A stretch of 64,000 bases of DNA from Paratrimastix pyriformis (GCA_027972325.1 JAPMOS010000049.1:186001-250000), one strand, 5' to 3'; shown: positions 21,854 through 42,449, numbered from the stretch's first letter. Notes: generated by a model not told the origin, from the sequence alone. A program made the numbers and translations.

Positions 21854-23822
21854 ATGACATTATTTCTCCTGGCAATTTTCGGCCTATTTTTCGCCCAAAA
21901 AGCCATTGGTTCTCAAGATGAATCTTATCAGGCGAGCGTTGTCCAGTTTGCTCCTCAATGCAAGCCGCAGCCACCTCACTCGCGTTCCGAAGCCCTGGAA
22001 ATGATGGGAGCGTCTTTGGCGGAGCTTGAGGTTTGGTCCTCGTGTTAGACACCGCACGCACAAATCTTCGGGTTCACAGCATGATCTGGAAGCTGCCGCG
22101 GCGCTGCACACCGATCTTCTCGTGTTCCCTGAATACTCTCTCGTTTGCTCTGATTACCCTCGAAACGCTACGGCACTTTTCTTGGAAGAATTTCCGCCAT
22201 TGGTTTGTTCGTTTGGTCTCTCCCTCCGTGGGCACGGCTGACGGACGGCTCTGGTTTTGGCTCCAGGGATCACACCCCTGCTCGCAGTCTGACCCGGCCA
22301 CCTCCATGATGGCCCGGTTGTCGTGCGCCGCACAGCGCGCTCACGTGGCGAGTGTCTTTCACCTGGGCGAAATCCTCCCCTGCCGCTCAGCCCCGGCATC
22401 GCGCTGCCCACCCGACGGCCGCTTTCTGGTCTGTCGTGTGCCGTCTTGGCGCGCCGGTTCTCATCTATCCTCTTCGCCTTGGAGCTTCCGGCTGCGGTGG
22501 CCTTTGCTGCCAACGGGACGGTCTGCCCTCCCGACCCGCCGGGTATCTGACACTCTCCACCTCCCCCCTCCTCCCCCTCCCTCCCTCCCTCCTCCTCCCC
22601 TCCCTCCACCAGTTTGTGGCCGTCTCGCACAAGCGACACCCATACGGGGGCGAGGCCTTTTCCATGGACGGGGCTCCGCCGGCCGTCCAGGCCACCGATC
22701 GGGTGGTCATCGACCCCTCCGTGGTGGGCGTCCCCGTGGCGATGGCCGTCTGCTTCGACCTGCTCTTCGAGGAGCCCTTCATCAGCCTGGCCCGTCGAGG
22801 GGCCGTGCGTGACTTTGCCTTCCCCACCTGGTGGGTGAACTTCGGGAATTACTTCACCGCCACCCAGGTCTGCCAAACAGCTGCCTGCCGCCTGCCGAGA
22901 CCCTGATTTCCCCCCGCGTAGTCCCAGCAGGGCTGGTCGCGCGTCATGGGCGCGAATCTGCTCGGGGCCAACACGGGCGCCTCGCCGGACTACTCCGGGT
23001 TCGGCATTTTCTCGCAGGGTCTGCAGCCTCTCAGGCTCTGGTGCCACAGGAATCTCTCTGACACGTCCCTCAGGCCGGGATCTCGTCTCGTCGTACGACC
23101 CTGTCGCCATCCGCCAGCACAGCATGCTCACGGCCCGGGTCCCCTTCCTCCCCCCGGTTCCACCACCATCTTCGGGCCGCCCCGGTCCCCAGACCGACGT
23201 TCTGCCCTCCACCCCGCCAGGCCACCTGCCCTCGGGAGGCTCTTCAATCACCTTTCCGCATATCACATCGCCCCCGATCCGTCCTCGCCCCGGGGGCCCG
23301 GCGATCTGTGTGGATGCGAGCTTCTCCCGACCCCTGGCGGGAGAGACCCTCCGCTGCTCGGCATGCATCGAAGCGTCTAGCAGCCACTCTGGCGATGAGA
23401 GCTACGTGCTCATTGCGGGGCTCTGGACGGCGGGCAACCTGCGGCCAGATCGACCGGGGGACTTGCCACCTGTTGGGCCCGCGATCGAGCTATCCTTCTG
23501 TGGGATCGTCGCACAGGGGAGCCAACCCGCAACGGCTGCCCAGCCGAGTTTGGCGCAGTGGAATGTGACCGCAGACTACACGTATCGGCCGGGCAAGGGG
23601 CCCCAGCAGAATCCGCAAATGTACTACCTCCCACTGATCAGCACCGGTCCTCCACCAAGTGCCTCAACGCTCACCACCAAAACGGTTGGCGGAGAAGGAT
23701 GGTCCGAGGCGCATGCTCTACTGGTGTCAAATGAAGATCCCGAGTGGGTTTGGCACGATGAACCCTTCACAACCGCTGGCGTGTGTGGATTTCTTGAAGT
23801 GCCCCCAAGAACCACTCCTTGA
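21854..23822 (+). CDS. Secreted vanin/biotinidase-like carbon-nitrogen hydrolase
   Basis: Seven exons keep one frame: 21854-22030, 22080-22202, 22267-22428, 22485-22520 (36 nt), 22613-22867, 22922-23018 and 23074-23822. The N-terminus is a clear signal peptide (MTLFLLAIFGLFFAQKAIGS). The nitrilase catalytic triad is visible: Glu in LLVFPEYSL, Lys in AVSHKRHPY and Cys in VAVCFDLLF. The vanin-type blocks RCPPDGRF, FAFPTWWVN, MGANLLGANTG and SGFGIF align in order, and a C-terminal extension of about 240 residues resembles the vanin base domain in place and size. Vanins hydrolyse pantetheine and biotinidase hydrolyses biocytin; the substrate here is unknown. The protein probably acts in the secretory pathway or outside the cell. 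Confidence 0.87.
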
Positions 23823-23934
23823 TCCCTTTGCTCTTGCAGTTCTCTGGCTTTTCATTTTTCTTCTCCATTCGAAACAACGGCACAGCTCTCAAACCGTCGG
23901 TCAGTTCCGCAACCCAGTGCTTTTTGCGCACACA

Positions 23935-25727
23935 ATGCCAAAGGCACAGAGGACGCCTCCTTCGCGCGATAAGGTTCTTTTGATTGTTCTCTCGTTGAAG
24001 AATTCGGTTTTTTTTTGGATGATTGCGCGCTAGGCCGAGCAAGAAGCTCGGAAGACCATGCTGCTCGTGAACATGGAGCACTGCGAAAACCCCACTTCAG
24101 CAAACCTTGTTCCTCTTTGCACGGCAGGGTCGAAGCTGAACGCCGGTACTGGTTCGTTACATTTACCCTCTCGCCATCTTTGAATCTGAAACGCACACTC
24201 TTTCCAGGTGTTTCCACGTATTTTTCGCTCTTGGTTTGTGTGATTTTTTATGGCGTTTTCACCTATCTTTCATCGGACACGCTTGCTCCTTGCGACAATT
24301 CCCTCAGAAAATGATGATGTGGATGTTCGTCTTGATGGGGCTCTTTGGCATCGGCATGATGATTCTGTACTATTTTATCAACCCATTCAACGTCAAGGAC
24401 ACCTCCGCTTGGTCTGGACACTTCCCTCTTTCTGGTCGGTAGCATCTTGTCCTCCCCGCGCATCAGGAACCAGGCCATTATTCGACTCTCTGTTGGTAAC
24501 TACGTTGTGGGCCTCTCCGAGCGTTTCAACGTGACCCGCAATCTGCCCGACGATGCCACTGCGGCCTCCTTCCCCGGGGGTGTCATCCCCGACCCGATCT
24601 CCTACCCCTGGTACTTCGCCTTCCTGGATATCGGCGCGGTGGGTGTGTTCATCATCATGGTGCAGTTCTTCACGTCCCGGATCGGGGCCATTGCCGAGAA
24701 GGCCGATGAGAACACCATCTCCGTGGAGGATTACGCCGTGGCCGTGGAGGAGCTTCCCGCCGGCCTGCACGAGGCCAAGCCCATTGCGGACTTCTTCGCC
24801 CAGTACGGCGAGGTGCACAGCGTGCTGCTGTGCTTCAACATCAACGGCTGGATCCAGAACCAGCGCTCTCTCGACGAGGCCTACGTGCACGTCCGTTGCT
24901 CCCCCGAGCCCGTCCCCCCATGCCCTTGCCCTTGCCCTTGCCCTTGCCCTTGCCCTTGCCCCCTGCTCCCCATGTCCCTGCCCCTCTGCACTCCTCAAAG
25001 ACCCCGTGCGACCTTGGTCACATCTCCCATCTTTGCCTCTCTGTGTGCTGCCGCAGTATCGCAACGAGTACGAGGAGATGTGGGCGTACGACAAGACGGT
25101 CAAGGTCCCCCCGCCCGTGACCTCGGTCCCCCGCGAGGTCCGCCCAATCGGAGATGGAGATCAAACTCCCCCACACAAGATCACACCACACACAACACAA
25201 CACACAACACAACACCGCACAATGACACACCGCACAATGACACACCGCACAATGACACACCGCACAATGACACACCGCACAATGACACACCACACAATGA
25301 CACACCACACAATGACACACCACACAATGACACACCGCACGCCCATCGCCCATCATATTTCTTCTGATGTTGCCCGGCGCACAAATTGACCACGTACGCC
25401 ACCTCATCCACCATTTTCTGGGGGTTTGGGCCCACTTTGCGCAGATTGACCCCACGTACGACACCTCGGAGGACAAGTGCTTCACCAAGTTCTCCCGGGC
25501 GCTGGGCCTGAAGAAGGACCTGACGGCCTGGAAGAAGAAGATGGTCAACCTGGTCGCCGGCCGCCAGGAGTTCGCCCTCAAGAAGGGCGACCCCGCCAAG
25601 AAGGCCTCCGCCCGTCCGTACTGACGCCCTCACTGCCTCCGCGCCCTTCTTTGATGTCCGGCATGTCCGGCATCTCCTCCGCCCCCATCATCATCGCCAT
25701 CATCCAGTCATCATCATCATCATCATC

Positions 25728-25772
<45 letters not shown>

Positions 25773-25844
25773 GCCATCATCATCATCATCGCCATCATCA
25801 TCATCATCGCCATCATCATCATCATCGCCATCATCATCATCATC

Positions 25845-25875
<31 letters not shown>

Positions 25876-25886
25876 TCATCGCCATC

Positions 25887-25951
<65 letters not shown>

Positions 25952-28900
25952 GCGATTATCATCACCACCATCATCATCATCATCATCATCATCGCCATCA
26001 TCATCATCATCGCCATCATCCAATCTCTTCGGGTCGGGGGTCGGCGCAGGGATGGCCTTCGTCATCTTCCAGAAGTCTGCCGATGCGCGGAAGTGCCTCG
26101 ACGCCTACAAGACCGCCACCAACGAGGGCTGCTGCGGCCGCTTCTCCCAGGTGGCAGGGTCCGCCCCCCCCCCCCCCTCCTCCCCTGTCTGTGCTCTGTC
26201 TCTCTGACTGTGCTGTCCGTCTGGCCTCTGTGTCTTGGCTCACCTCACCCGGTTGGTGCGCCGGTCCGGTTGGGTGAAATGCAGGCAGTTCAAGTGGGAG
26301 GGCATGGAGTATCCCATCAACGTGCACTCGCCCCCCGAGGCCACCGACGTCAAGTGGGAAAACCTCCACAAGCGCGGCCTGAACGCCTTCATCCGCAAGC
26401 GCGTCGCCGACTGCTTCACGATCGTCCGCAAGCGCTGCTCGGCCCACCCACCCACCCACTCCAATCATCATCAAATCGCAATCATCATCATCATCAAATC
26501 GCAATCATCGGCAAATCACCATCATCCACCGCTCTGTTCCCTCCAGATCCTCTGCGGCCTCGGGATTGGCGCCTTCTTCGGGCTCATGTGGCTGAAGGAC
26601 AACGCGGCCGACAAGGTGGCCGGCTTCGTGGGCGGCGGGGCGATGGGCACGATCGGGGTCTCCATCGGCTACTCGGTGATCGTCTTCGTTATCGGGTTCC
26701 TGCTCAAGTTCCTCCTCGGCCGTCCGCGCGCCACTCCCCACCCCTTCCCCACCCGCACTCCCCCTACTTCAACCGCCACAAGGACACCAACAACCACACA
26801 ACCACAAGGACATCAAAAACCCACCTCGTCGCCTACCTCCCGCCTCAACATTATCACCACCCATCGCATCCATAGAGTTGCACGAAAAAAGCTGCTTTCT
26901 TCTTCTTTTTTCTTTCTCCACTTTCTTTCTACTTTTTTTTCTCCACCCAAGAAAGACCTCTCGCCTCGAATCCCAGACCGCTCCTCGTGACCAAACACAA
27001 CGACAAAAAATTTACTTTTTTCTTTCTCACTGTTTTACAACTTTCGTGCAACTCTCATGCATCCACCATCATATCATCATCATCACTCATCCCCGCACGC
27101 CCCCCGTAGAACTGGCGGCCTTCGAGTGCGCCCACACCCGTTCGGACGCCACGACGGACCTGGTGGAGAAGCTCTGGATTGCCAACTTCTTCAACTCGGC
27201 CGGCACGCTGTTCATCTTCTCGGCCATCTTCCCGCCCATCGACTGGGTGGCCGAGGAGGCCCGGCTGCCCACCTCGCGCTTCCTGCGGTATCCCTGGTTC
27301 CTCAACACGGCCACCTCGCTGGCCATGGTCATCATCTCCGATTGCGTCCTGGTCCGCGCCGCTGCCCCTCGTTGTCCGCTTCTTCGTCATCTTTCATCAT
27401 CCAGTCGTCATCAGCATCATTCAGTCATCGTCCAGTCATCATCATCCAATCATCATTCAATCATCCAATCACCACCAGCATCATCACCATCACCAGCATC
27501 ACCCGTTGCATCACCCGTTGCATCACCCGTTGCATCACCGTTGCATCACCACCCATCCATCGGCATCAGCCTCCTCATCCCTCTGCGACCATCCATTTCG
27601 ACTGACTGCGGTGCTGGTTTGCGGGTCGGGATGGGATGGGGGGGTTCTTCGCACGGGCAGAACGTGATCATGGACACCTTCAAGCCGGTCGACCTGGTGC
27701 TCTTCTGGCTGGCCCGCGCCCGCGCCACCACCCAGACCGAGATGAACCAGGCATACGCCCGCCCCGAGTGGGACGTCCGTTTCCCCTGCCCCCCCCCCCC
27801 CCAGCCATCCGTATCCCCCCACAAATTCAACTGTTTCCGCTTGGACATTGCCCCCCGGATGTCGAAATTCCGTTATTTTTTTTTTTTTTTGCACTCCATG
27901 GCCACCTGCCCCTCCTGCCCGGCGCCTCACCTTCTGCGTCCCGCTCTCCCCCATCTGTCACGGCGCAGCTGGCCACGCTGCTTGGCGCCCTGCTGAAGAT
28001 GGTCGTCGTGGGCCTGTTCGTCTGCATGCTGGTGCCCATCGTGCTGCCCGTCATCGCCGTCTTCCTGCTGCTCTACTACTGGATCGCCAAGTACAACCTC
28101 CTCCGCCGGTCCGCAGGCACCGCCCGCCCGCCCGCCCGCCCGCCCGCCCGCCATCAGGGCCGTGGCAACATGTCATGATCTCCAGGGACACAAATCGCGG
28201 CATGATTTGGTGATAAGCTGAGGGACCGACCTGAAGGCTCCCGAGATCGATTTTCCAAAACAAAACAAAAACAAAACCCCCTCATCCTGGCGAGTTCACC
28301 CGCTCCCTCGGACTGGTGCTTCCATGCCTTCTTGGCCACCTCTCTGCGACACGCCCCCCAACCCACATCCATCCCGCATCCTGCGGGGCCCTTCTCATTC
28401 TCACCTCTCTTTGGGCTGGGCCGGCTCTGTCTGTGGGAATGGGGGGGCGCCTGCGCAGGTCGAAGAAGCCCGTCGCCTACTCGATGGACGTGGCCGCCCA
28501 CGTGACCAAGGTGCTCAGCCTGGCCTTCCACCTGCACTGCATCAGTCCGTCCGGCCTGCCCCTCTGCTCCCGCACTCCCTCCATCTCCACTGCGACCACC
28601 TGAGCCACTCCCCGTTGCCCACCCTGCCTGGCCGTCATCCCATCCAGCCCCATCCCGGCCCCATCAGCCACACGCCACACATCCCGTCCCGCGGCCGTGT
28701 GCCCTTGCAGAAACCGACCATCTTGCGCACTGCCCACCGCACGGCTCCTTCCTGTGCGACCTGATCACCCAATAACACGCACTCTCCCCTCCCTCCATCC
28801 CGGCCAGTCGCCATTATCGTCTACTTCCTGGAGGTGGGCCTGAACTGGGATCTGATCCAGGAGAACTGGCGCATCCCCGTCGAGGGCTTCTCCTCGGGCC

Positions 28901-29062
28901 CCGAGATCAACGGCGCCGCGGGCAGCATCGCCGGCTGGATCATGACCGGCTTCTACGCGGTGGTGCTGCTCATCTGGGTGGGCCGCTTCTTCTGGTCCCA
29001 CCGCAAGTGCGACTGCTGCAACAAGCGCGCTGCCGCGTCCTCGTCCTCCATCGCCCCCGTCC

Positions 29063-29093
<31 letters not shown>

Positions 29094-30378
29094 TTGAATT
29101 CCTGAGGGGGGTGGAGCGGGGCGCGTCATCAGCCGGTCATCATCATCAGCCGGTTATCATCATCAGCCGGTCATCACCATCAGCCGGTCATCATCATCTG
29201 CCAATCACGATTCCATTTCCGCCCCCAATTCCCACCCTCGACTGAACCCTCCTCCACCCCTCCGCGCCCCCGCCCTGTGCCGGTGCAGGATGAAACCTGC
29301 GGGAAGCCCTTCGCGGAGTACGAGCGGCAGCTGATCACCTACCTGGACGTGCACCCGTTCTACGTGCCCATGCAGGAGCACCCCCCCAAGCAGGAAATCT
29401 ACGACGTGTCGCCCCTCCGCTCCTGCGCCTGTCCGGCATGAAGACCCTCCCCCGCGGTTCTCCGTTTCTCTGCTGGCGATCTTGATGTTGAGATCCTGTT
29501 TGACGATCGGATGATCATGATGTTGACGGGTGTTGGATGGATGCTGCCACAGTCAAGGCCGCACCGCTGTCACCACTCGCATCGCCGCTCACGCCCAGCC
29601 CTCTCTGTGTGCGTGTGGCTGTGGGTGCAGACTACTCGTTCTGGTCGGCCCGCCCCTACCCGCCGCCCGCTCCCGGGGTGGTGAAGACGATCGGCCTGCC
29701 TTCGCCCATGGCCATCCTCAAGAAGCAACGCGGCGGCGCCAAGGTCGAGCTGTCCCCCCTGCAGTACAACGCCGGCGCCGCTGCCATGAGCCCCGCCATG
29801 GCCGCCAACCCGGCCTCGACCATCCAGCCCCAGGCCATTGCGCCCAGCCCCATGATCGCCCCCAGCCCCATGGTCATGGTCGCCGCCCCCGCAACCGTCA
29901 GCCCTCCCGCCGCTGTCACCGTGACCGGTCCGCTGACGCCTCCGCTCCCGCGGTCACTCCATCGGCCAACGCCTCCCTGGACAGCAAAAATCTCATTTTG
30001 ACCCACTTGGTCCTCTGCTTTCTGCTTTCTACTTCTGTTCTGCCTCCCCCAGTCGACGGCAGCTACGCGGGCACGCCCGTCCAGGCCAACCCGATGCTGG
30101 CTGCCCCGATGGGCGGCATGAGCGTGGGCGTGCAGCCCATGATGGGCGGCATGGGTGTCCAGATGCAGCCCGACATGGGCATGGGCATGGGCGTGGGTGT
30201 CCAGATGGGCGGCATGGGTGATCAAATGCAGCCCGGCATGGGCATGGGCATGGGCGTGGGCGTCCAGATGCAGCCCGGTATGCAGATGGGCGGCATGGGT
30301 GTGGGCGTCCAGATGCAGCCCGGCATGGGCATGGGCATGGGCGTGGGTGTCCAGCAGCAGCCCAACTGGGGCATGTAA
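23935..30378 (+). CDS. OSCA/TMEM63 (CSC1-like) channel, copy C
   Basis: Third paralogue. Unlike A and B, its N-terminus is split: exon 1 is 23935-23973, exon 2 is 24034-24151, exon 3 is 24208-24234, then an exon from 24309. The splices give YFSLL joined to KMMMWMFVLMG, equal in length to copy B at the same place. Landmarks include IIRLSVGNYVVGL, the RRM-like ELPAGLHEAKP and VHSVLLCFNI, APPEATDVKWENL with a Pro and an Ala inserted (near 26330-26365), GVSIGYSVIVFVIG, FFNSAGTLFIFSAIFPP and VPIVLPVIAVFLLLYYW with KYNLLRRS. The tail ends in a Met/Gly/Gln-rich repeat (GMGMGMGVGVQMQ type, 30055-30378). The start is 112 bp after the vanin-like stop. Confidence 0.78.
25185..25345 (+). repeat. (ACACCGCACAATGAC)n tandem repeat in an intron of channel copy C
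   Basis: About nine 15-bp units; the later ones read ACACCACACAATGAC. They lie between the exon ending SVPRE (donor GTCCG near 25140) and the exon starting near 25445. Confidence 0.9.
25680..26025 (+). repeat. (CAT)n/(CATCGC)n microsatellite in an intron of channel copy C
   Basis: Nearly pure ATC run with scattered ATCGCC units, about 340 bp, ending before the exon that encodes GMAFVIFQKS. Confidence 0.9.
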
Positions 30379-30870
30379 GGCATCCATCCCTTCTCCTTCC
30401 CCGGGCGATGTTGTAGTCTTTCCTTGAGCCAGCGGGATGGGGCGGCTTAATTTTTTTGGACTTTTCTCCTCCATTGCTTTTTCCCTCCATTGTTCGCCCT
30501 TCCTCCTCCCGCGTCGCGTGGCGACGCCACCACCTGCCCCTCCTTCCCGCCCCCCCGCCCCACGCGCACCCCCACGCGCCCCCTGCGTCTTGGGGTCATC
30601 GATCCCCGCCTGTCATCCCCACCATCCCTCCTGTGGGTTTTCTCATCGTTTGCGGTCGAAAATAATTGTTTCGGCTTGGCGGCACAGGCCGAGTCGGGGG
30701 GGCCGAAGTCGAGGGGGCGGAACCCAAGTCGAGGGCAAACCAGAGGCTGTCCAAGGAAGGGCGCCATCAACAAACGGAACGCAGGGCACCAACGGGGGTA
30801 CCCCAGGCGGATGGAATCCGCGGATTCTTCTGTAGTTCTTGCCGGCTGGACAACCCCGCTGCGCGGGTGT
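30379..30870. other. Convergent 3' intergenic region
   Basis: This lies between the stop of channel copy C and the stop of the minus-strand zinc-finger gene. It is C-rich around 30540-30580 and otherwise without recognisable signals. Confidence 0.4.
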
Positions 30871-37976
<7,106 letters not shown>

Positions 37977-38631
37977 GACTGCCACCAGCACCGCAACCCA
38001 AGCAGCACCCACAGCGGGACGCACACGAGCCACACCACAGTCACAAAAAGCACACGGATTCGCACAAGAGGTGGCGTGAGCCAACCAATCCAACGTGCTT
38101 TGTTTTGTCCACATGGTGTGAAATGGCACTGGATGGCACTGGATGGCACTGGATGGCACTGGATGGCACGGGATGGATGTTGCTTTGTTTTGTCCACATG
38201 TTCACACTCCGGCGGTGCGTGCTATTCCCGTAGGGGCATTCCCTCCCCTCGACGGACGGTGCACGGCGGCGGGTCCGGTGGGTCTGCGCGGATGCGGAAC
38301 CTCTGTGGCCTCGGCCTCTTCCGTTTTGATGGGACAAGAGCCATCGGGTTCGCCAACAGCATCATCATCACCATCATCTCCGCCGGCATCATCATCCTCA
38401 TCCTCATCCTCAACGTCATCATCAGCTGGGTCGCTGCGCGGAGAAAAGCAAGGAAAGAGAGGTGAGCGAGCGACCGGTCCGAGGGACCCCACACCGGATT
38501 GTCGGATCACCCGGGGTGAGGGATCGCGCGAACTGCCATTGTCCGACTGTTTGATTGCTTTTTTTTGTTTTTACAGGGTGCGTCTTATTGGGTCATTTTG
38601 ACAGCAATCACCAGCTCCCATCTTTCACAGA
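37977..38631. other. Spacer between the glycohydrolase and zinc-finger genes
   Basis: It contains five or so tandem GGATGGCACT units near 38130-38170. A segment at 38330-38460 reads as a Glu/Asp tract on the minus strand and as a hydrophobic Ile-rich helix followed by RRKARKER on the plus strand. The minus reading could be an extra N-terminal exon of the zinc-finger gene, but no ATG or splice pair clearly supports either reading. Confidence 0.35.
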
Positions 38632-40198
38632 TCAGCGCGCAGGTGGGGGCGGGGGCGGGGGCGGGGGGACGAACGGTGGGGCGACCACGAGAGGCAGCCG
38701 AGCCGGCGGGATGGCAGGCAGGGCCGCCAGATCGCACGGGGAAACGTCGAATGCCTGGGCGAAGATGGAGGCGTTGTCCCGGCCCAGGATGGCGAAGACC
38801 AGGGCCCCGAAGTAGGGTCTGTACAGAGACGCCACCGAACGAAAAATCTCGGCAATTTCGGCGGGCGGGCAGTGGTATGCGCCTGTCGGGGGGCATGTGA
38901 AACATGATGGTGAATTTGGAGGGCCAGATACATCATCGTGATCACGATCCGAGCCGTGAGTGATGGGCGGGACGGCGGGGTGGGTGATTGGCGGGACGGC
39001 GGACGGACCGCAGCCGAGGGCCCCGAGGACGAAGACGTCGTGTCGGTGGGCCAGGGCCGTCTGGAAGGCCAGGTGGATCTTCTGGGACATCAGCCGGTGC
39101 TCGAAGGGCTCCAGCCGCCCTGCCCGCCCCAAAGGGACCAACCCCCAGGGGATAAGAGTATTGGCTGCAGGGGGAGCGGACCGTCGCGGGTGAGGGGCGG
39201 GTTCTTTACGGCTGCCACGGAGACGAACGAAATGGCGACCGGCCGGTCGAAGGCCGCGAAGCCCTGCGCCTCCGATGCCCGGAAGACGGGCACGGCAGGC
39301 GAGTAGACGGAGTACATGGGCGGCCAGGGATATCTGTAGAACCCCGGGGTGTGTGAGACTGTTCCAGAAGGACAGCAGGGTAAACAGACCGAATTTTGGC
39401 GGATGGCGAGAGCTCCTGGTCGATGCAGGCCCAGAGTGCCGACCGACGGCAGAGATTCTCCTCCTGTGCCGCATCGCCCCGCTTGTAGCCACCACCCGGG
39501 TTGAGGAACGAGGCCAAGTTTAGAACGGCCGGGTTATGTCCGCGCACCGCAAGATGGAGTCCTGTGTCAAGCGAGTCGGCGGACACGACAAAGACAGGGC
39601 ACATCAGCGATCGGCTGACGTGGGGCATTCGTTGTGGATCCGAGTAAGTGAGGGTGCCGTTGATCGCGCGGAATATCGGGTCAGTATTTCGCCACGATCG
39701 TACTATACTCACAGTTTCTAATGTAGACCACCGACGCATTCCACGAATACCGTCCTCATTGTTGGAATCTACAAAACTGCGGAAGACAGCGAGCCACTGG
39801 GCTGCATTCAGGAAATGGTTGGCCCATGGTGTGGCGAATGGATTCTGCACGTGAGCAAGTTCATGGACATGATCCACGAGGCCCTGCAACGAATCCATAA
39901 ATTCCGGTAAGAACGAAGATTGTTCCTGGAACCACGGGGGTCTAGCCGTTGCCGCAGATGGCGTTTTGTTGTTGTTTCTCGCGAAGGCGAGGAGTTCGAG
40001 ACGAGGATGATAGGATTCAGGATTCAAGAAGCCCGTCTGTACACGAAAATTCGGTGTCACACTCACACGATGGGAACAGCTTACTTTCTGATGTGCAGGG
40101 TCCCTCCAGAATGACCGAACCTGCCCCTTATCAGACTTCAACGCACGATCAAAAACCCGCCCGAGTTCCAACTCCGCCGCAAAACGCCGGCGGCTCAA
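38632..40198 (-). CDS. Microbial-type poly(ADP-ribose) glycohydrolase (PARG_cat_2/DUF2263 family)
   Basis: A long first exon (down to about 39400) is followed by 39333-39182, one ending near 38998, and 38882-38632 with TGA at 38634-38632. The macrodomain-like signature NPGGGYKRGDAAQEENLCRRSALW is present, with the usual VLNLASFLNPGGG context and the adjacent acidic pair in QEEN expected to act in glycosidic cleavage. MYSVYSPAVPVFR, LGALGCGAYHCPP (restored by splicing) and FGALVFAILGRDN complete the fold order. The family removes ADP-ribose polymers from proteins. The protein ends in a short poly-Pro tail. The first in-frame codon is TTG at 40198 and no ATG precedes it before a stop, so the true start or an upstream exon is unresolved. 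It lies upstream of the PBZ-like gene on the same strand. Confidence 0.85.
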
Positions 40199-40289
40199 CC
40201 TGTGTCTGATTATTCCTCATCACTTCGCTGATCTCGCCCAGAGGCCACCCTCGATTGCCTCTCCGATATCGGAAGAGGTTCCGCTGGTT

Positions 40290-42144
40290 ATGACCAACGA
40301 AGAACGGCGGCTCGTCTCCTGGATCCAACAGTTCCACGACGCCGAGGTCTACTCTCCCCCGTCCTTGCCGTCCCCTCACTCCTCCCCTGCCAGATGAACC
40401 TGGACGGGTTCACGTTCAGTGACGATGGGATGGCTGCCATTGGGGGAGCCCTGCGCGCCTTGCAAAAGCCGCCCGAGACGGTCTGGAGCGCCCCCTCCCC
40501 ATCCCATCCCCATCAGCACCAGCATCTGCGCGATCGCCCCCGGGGGCCCAATGTCCCCTTGTTCTTGCTGCTGCCCTTTGATCTTCATTTCTCCCCATCA
40601 ACCCCGCAACCACTCACCTCCCGGCCCGTTCTCTGGTGCGCAGCTGAACATGACTCACACCCTGATGGGCTACCGGGGCGCTGCTGCCCTAGGGGACTGC
40701 CTGCGTTACGATACCGGCTTGAAAACCGTCCGTGGTGTGCGTGCGTGCGTCTATCTGTGCTATTTGTCTGTTTGTTTGTTCTTCCGTCTGTCTGTCTCTG
40801 TCTGTCTCTGTCTGTCTCTGTCTGTCTCTGTCTGTCTCTGTCTGTCTCTGTCTGTCTGTCTGTCTCTGTCTGTCTGTCTGTCTGTCTCTGTCTGTCTCTT
40901 CTGTCGGGGGGGGGCTGTCTGACCATTGCGAATCACCGCTACCTCCTTGTCCCCCTGCCTCTCGCCCCCCGCAGCTCATCCTGAACGGCGCCCGGATGGG
41001 CGAAGGAGGCGCCGTCTTCCTCGCAAAGTCCCTCCGGCAGAACGCCTCCCTTCGCAAGGTCCGCTCGCACCCACCCGGCGTCCTTCCTCTTCCTGGGGGC
41101 AAGCAACGGCCTTTCGTTGTGCCGAAATCAATGTTCATGGATCCTCCTGCTGTGCCACTCGTCACCCGCACCCCTCCGACCGTGTGGGATGGGGATGGTA
41201 CTGATGTGGCGTTTGGGACTTGGGGTGGTGGTGGCGGGTGGGCAGCTTGACCTGCGTCTGTCTCAGATCGGCCCCGAGGCCGCACGGGCACTCGCGGACG
41301 CCTTGCGGGGGAACGCCGGCCTGCAGGTGGTCAGTATATTGGTGTCACCCCACCACGCACCACACGTCACATGCTGCAGACCACGCTACACCCTCAACCA
41401 GTCTTTCTTCCCGTTCCTGACTTCACTCGATGGTACGCACCACCAACGCCGCCGCCGCCGCCACCACCACCACCACCACCACCACCACCACCACCACCAC
41501 CACCACCACCACCACCACCACCACCACCACCACCACCACCACCACCACCACCACCACCACCACCACCACCACCACCACCACCACCACCACCCACCACCAC
41601 CCACCACCCACCACCACCCACCACCCACCACCCACCACCACCCACCACCCACCACCCACCACCAACCAACCACCACCAACCCCCACCAACCACCACCAAC
41701 CACCACCAACCATCAACCACCAAGGTCCGAGGGCTTTGGCGAGACATCCCGCGCCCGCACAATATCGAACCTCTATCCAGAACGGCCGCGGGACCGCATC
41801 TTTTGCCACCAGTGCCGTTTTTCTGGCGGCAGATCGGGGTGGATTCTCTTCTCCGGCTGGCTGTTTGTCTCGTGTTCAACATTCACCACTGCTCAACCGG
41901 GGCGCGTGCTCATGTACCGCGGCTGGGTGGGTGGGACAGCTGCTGCTCTCCGACAACCGGATCGCCGACTCGGGCGCCCTCGCCATGGCCGAGGGCCTCG
42001 AGGCGAACAGCACCCTCAGGGAGGTCCGCACTCACCCGTCTCACAGTCCACCATCCTCCATGGGTACCACCATCATCTCGCCCCACCCTCTTCTGCACCT
42101 CGCGTTCCTTTGGGTGCATTTTCATCGCGATCATCCTCCTCCTC

Positions 42145-42176
<32 letters not shown>

Positions 42177-42377
42177 GTCATCGTCATCATCATCATCATC
42201 ATCGTCCTTTCCACGCACGGCTTCTTGGTGTCTGCGCGGATGCAGCTTTGGCTGGACGGCGCCCAGATCACAGACGCGAGCGCCGGAATCCTGGCTCGCG
42301 CCCTGGCCGTCAACAACGCCCTCCGAGAGGTCTGCATCCCCCCCCCCCCCCCCCCCCCCCCCGGCCGTCGTCATCAC

Positions 42378-42449
<72 letters not shown>

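Noticed and set aside
25185-25345. Regular 15-bp repeats that could suggest a CRISPR array
   Set aside because: The units are contiguous, without unique spacers, and lie in a eukaryotic intron.
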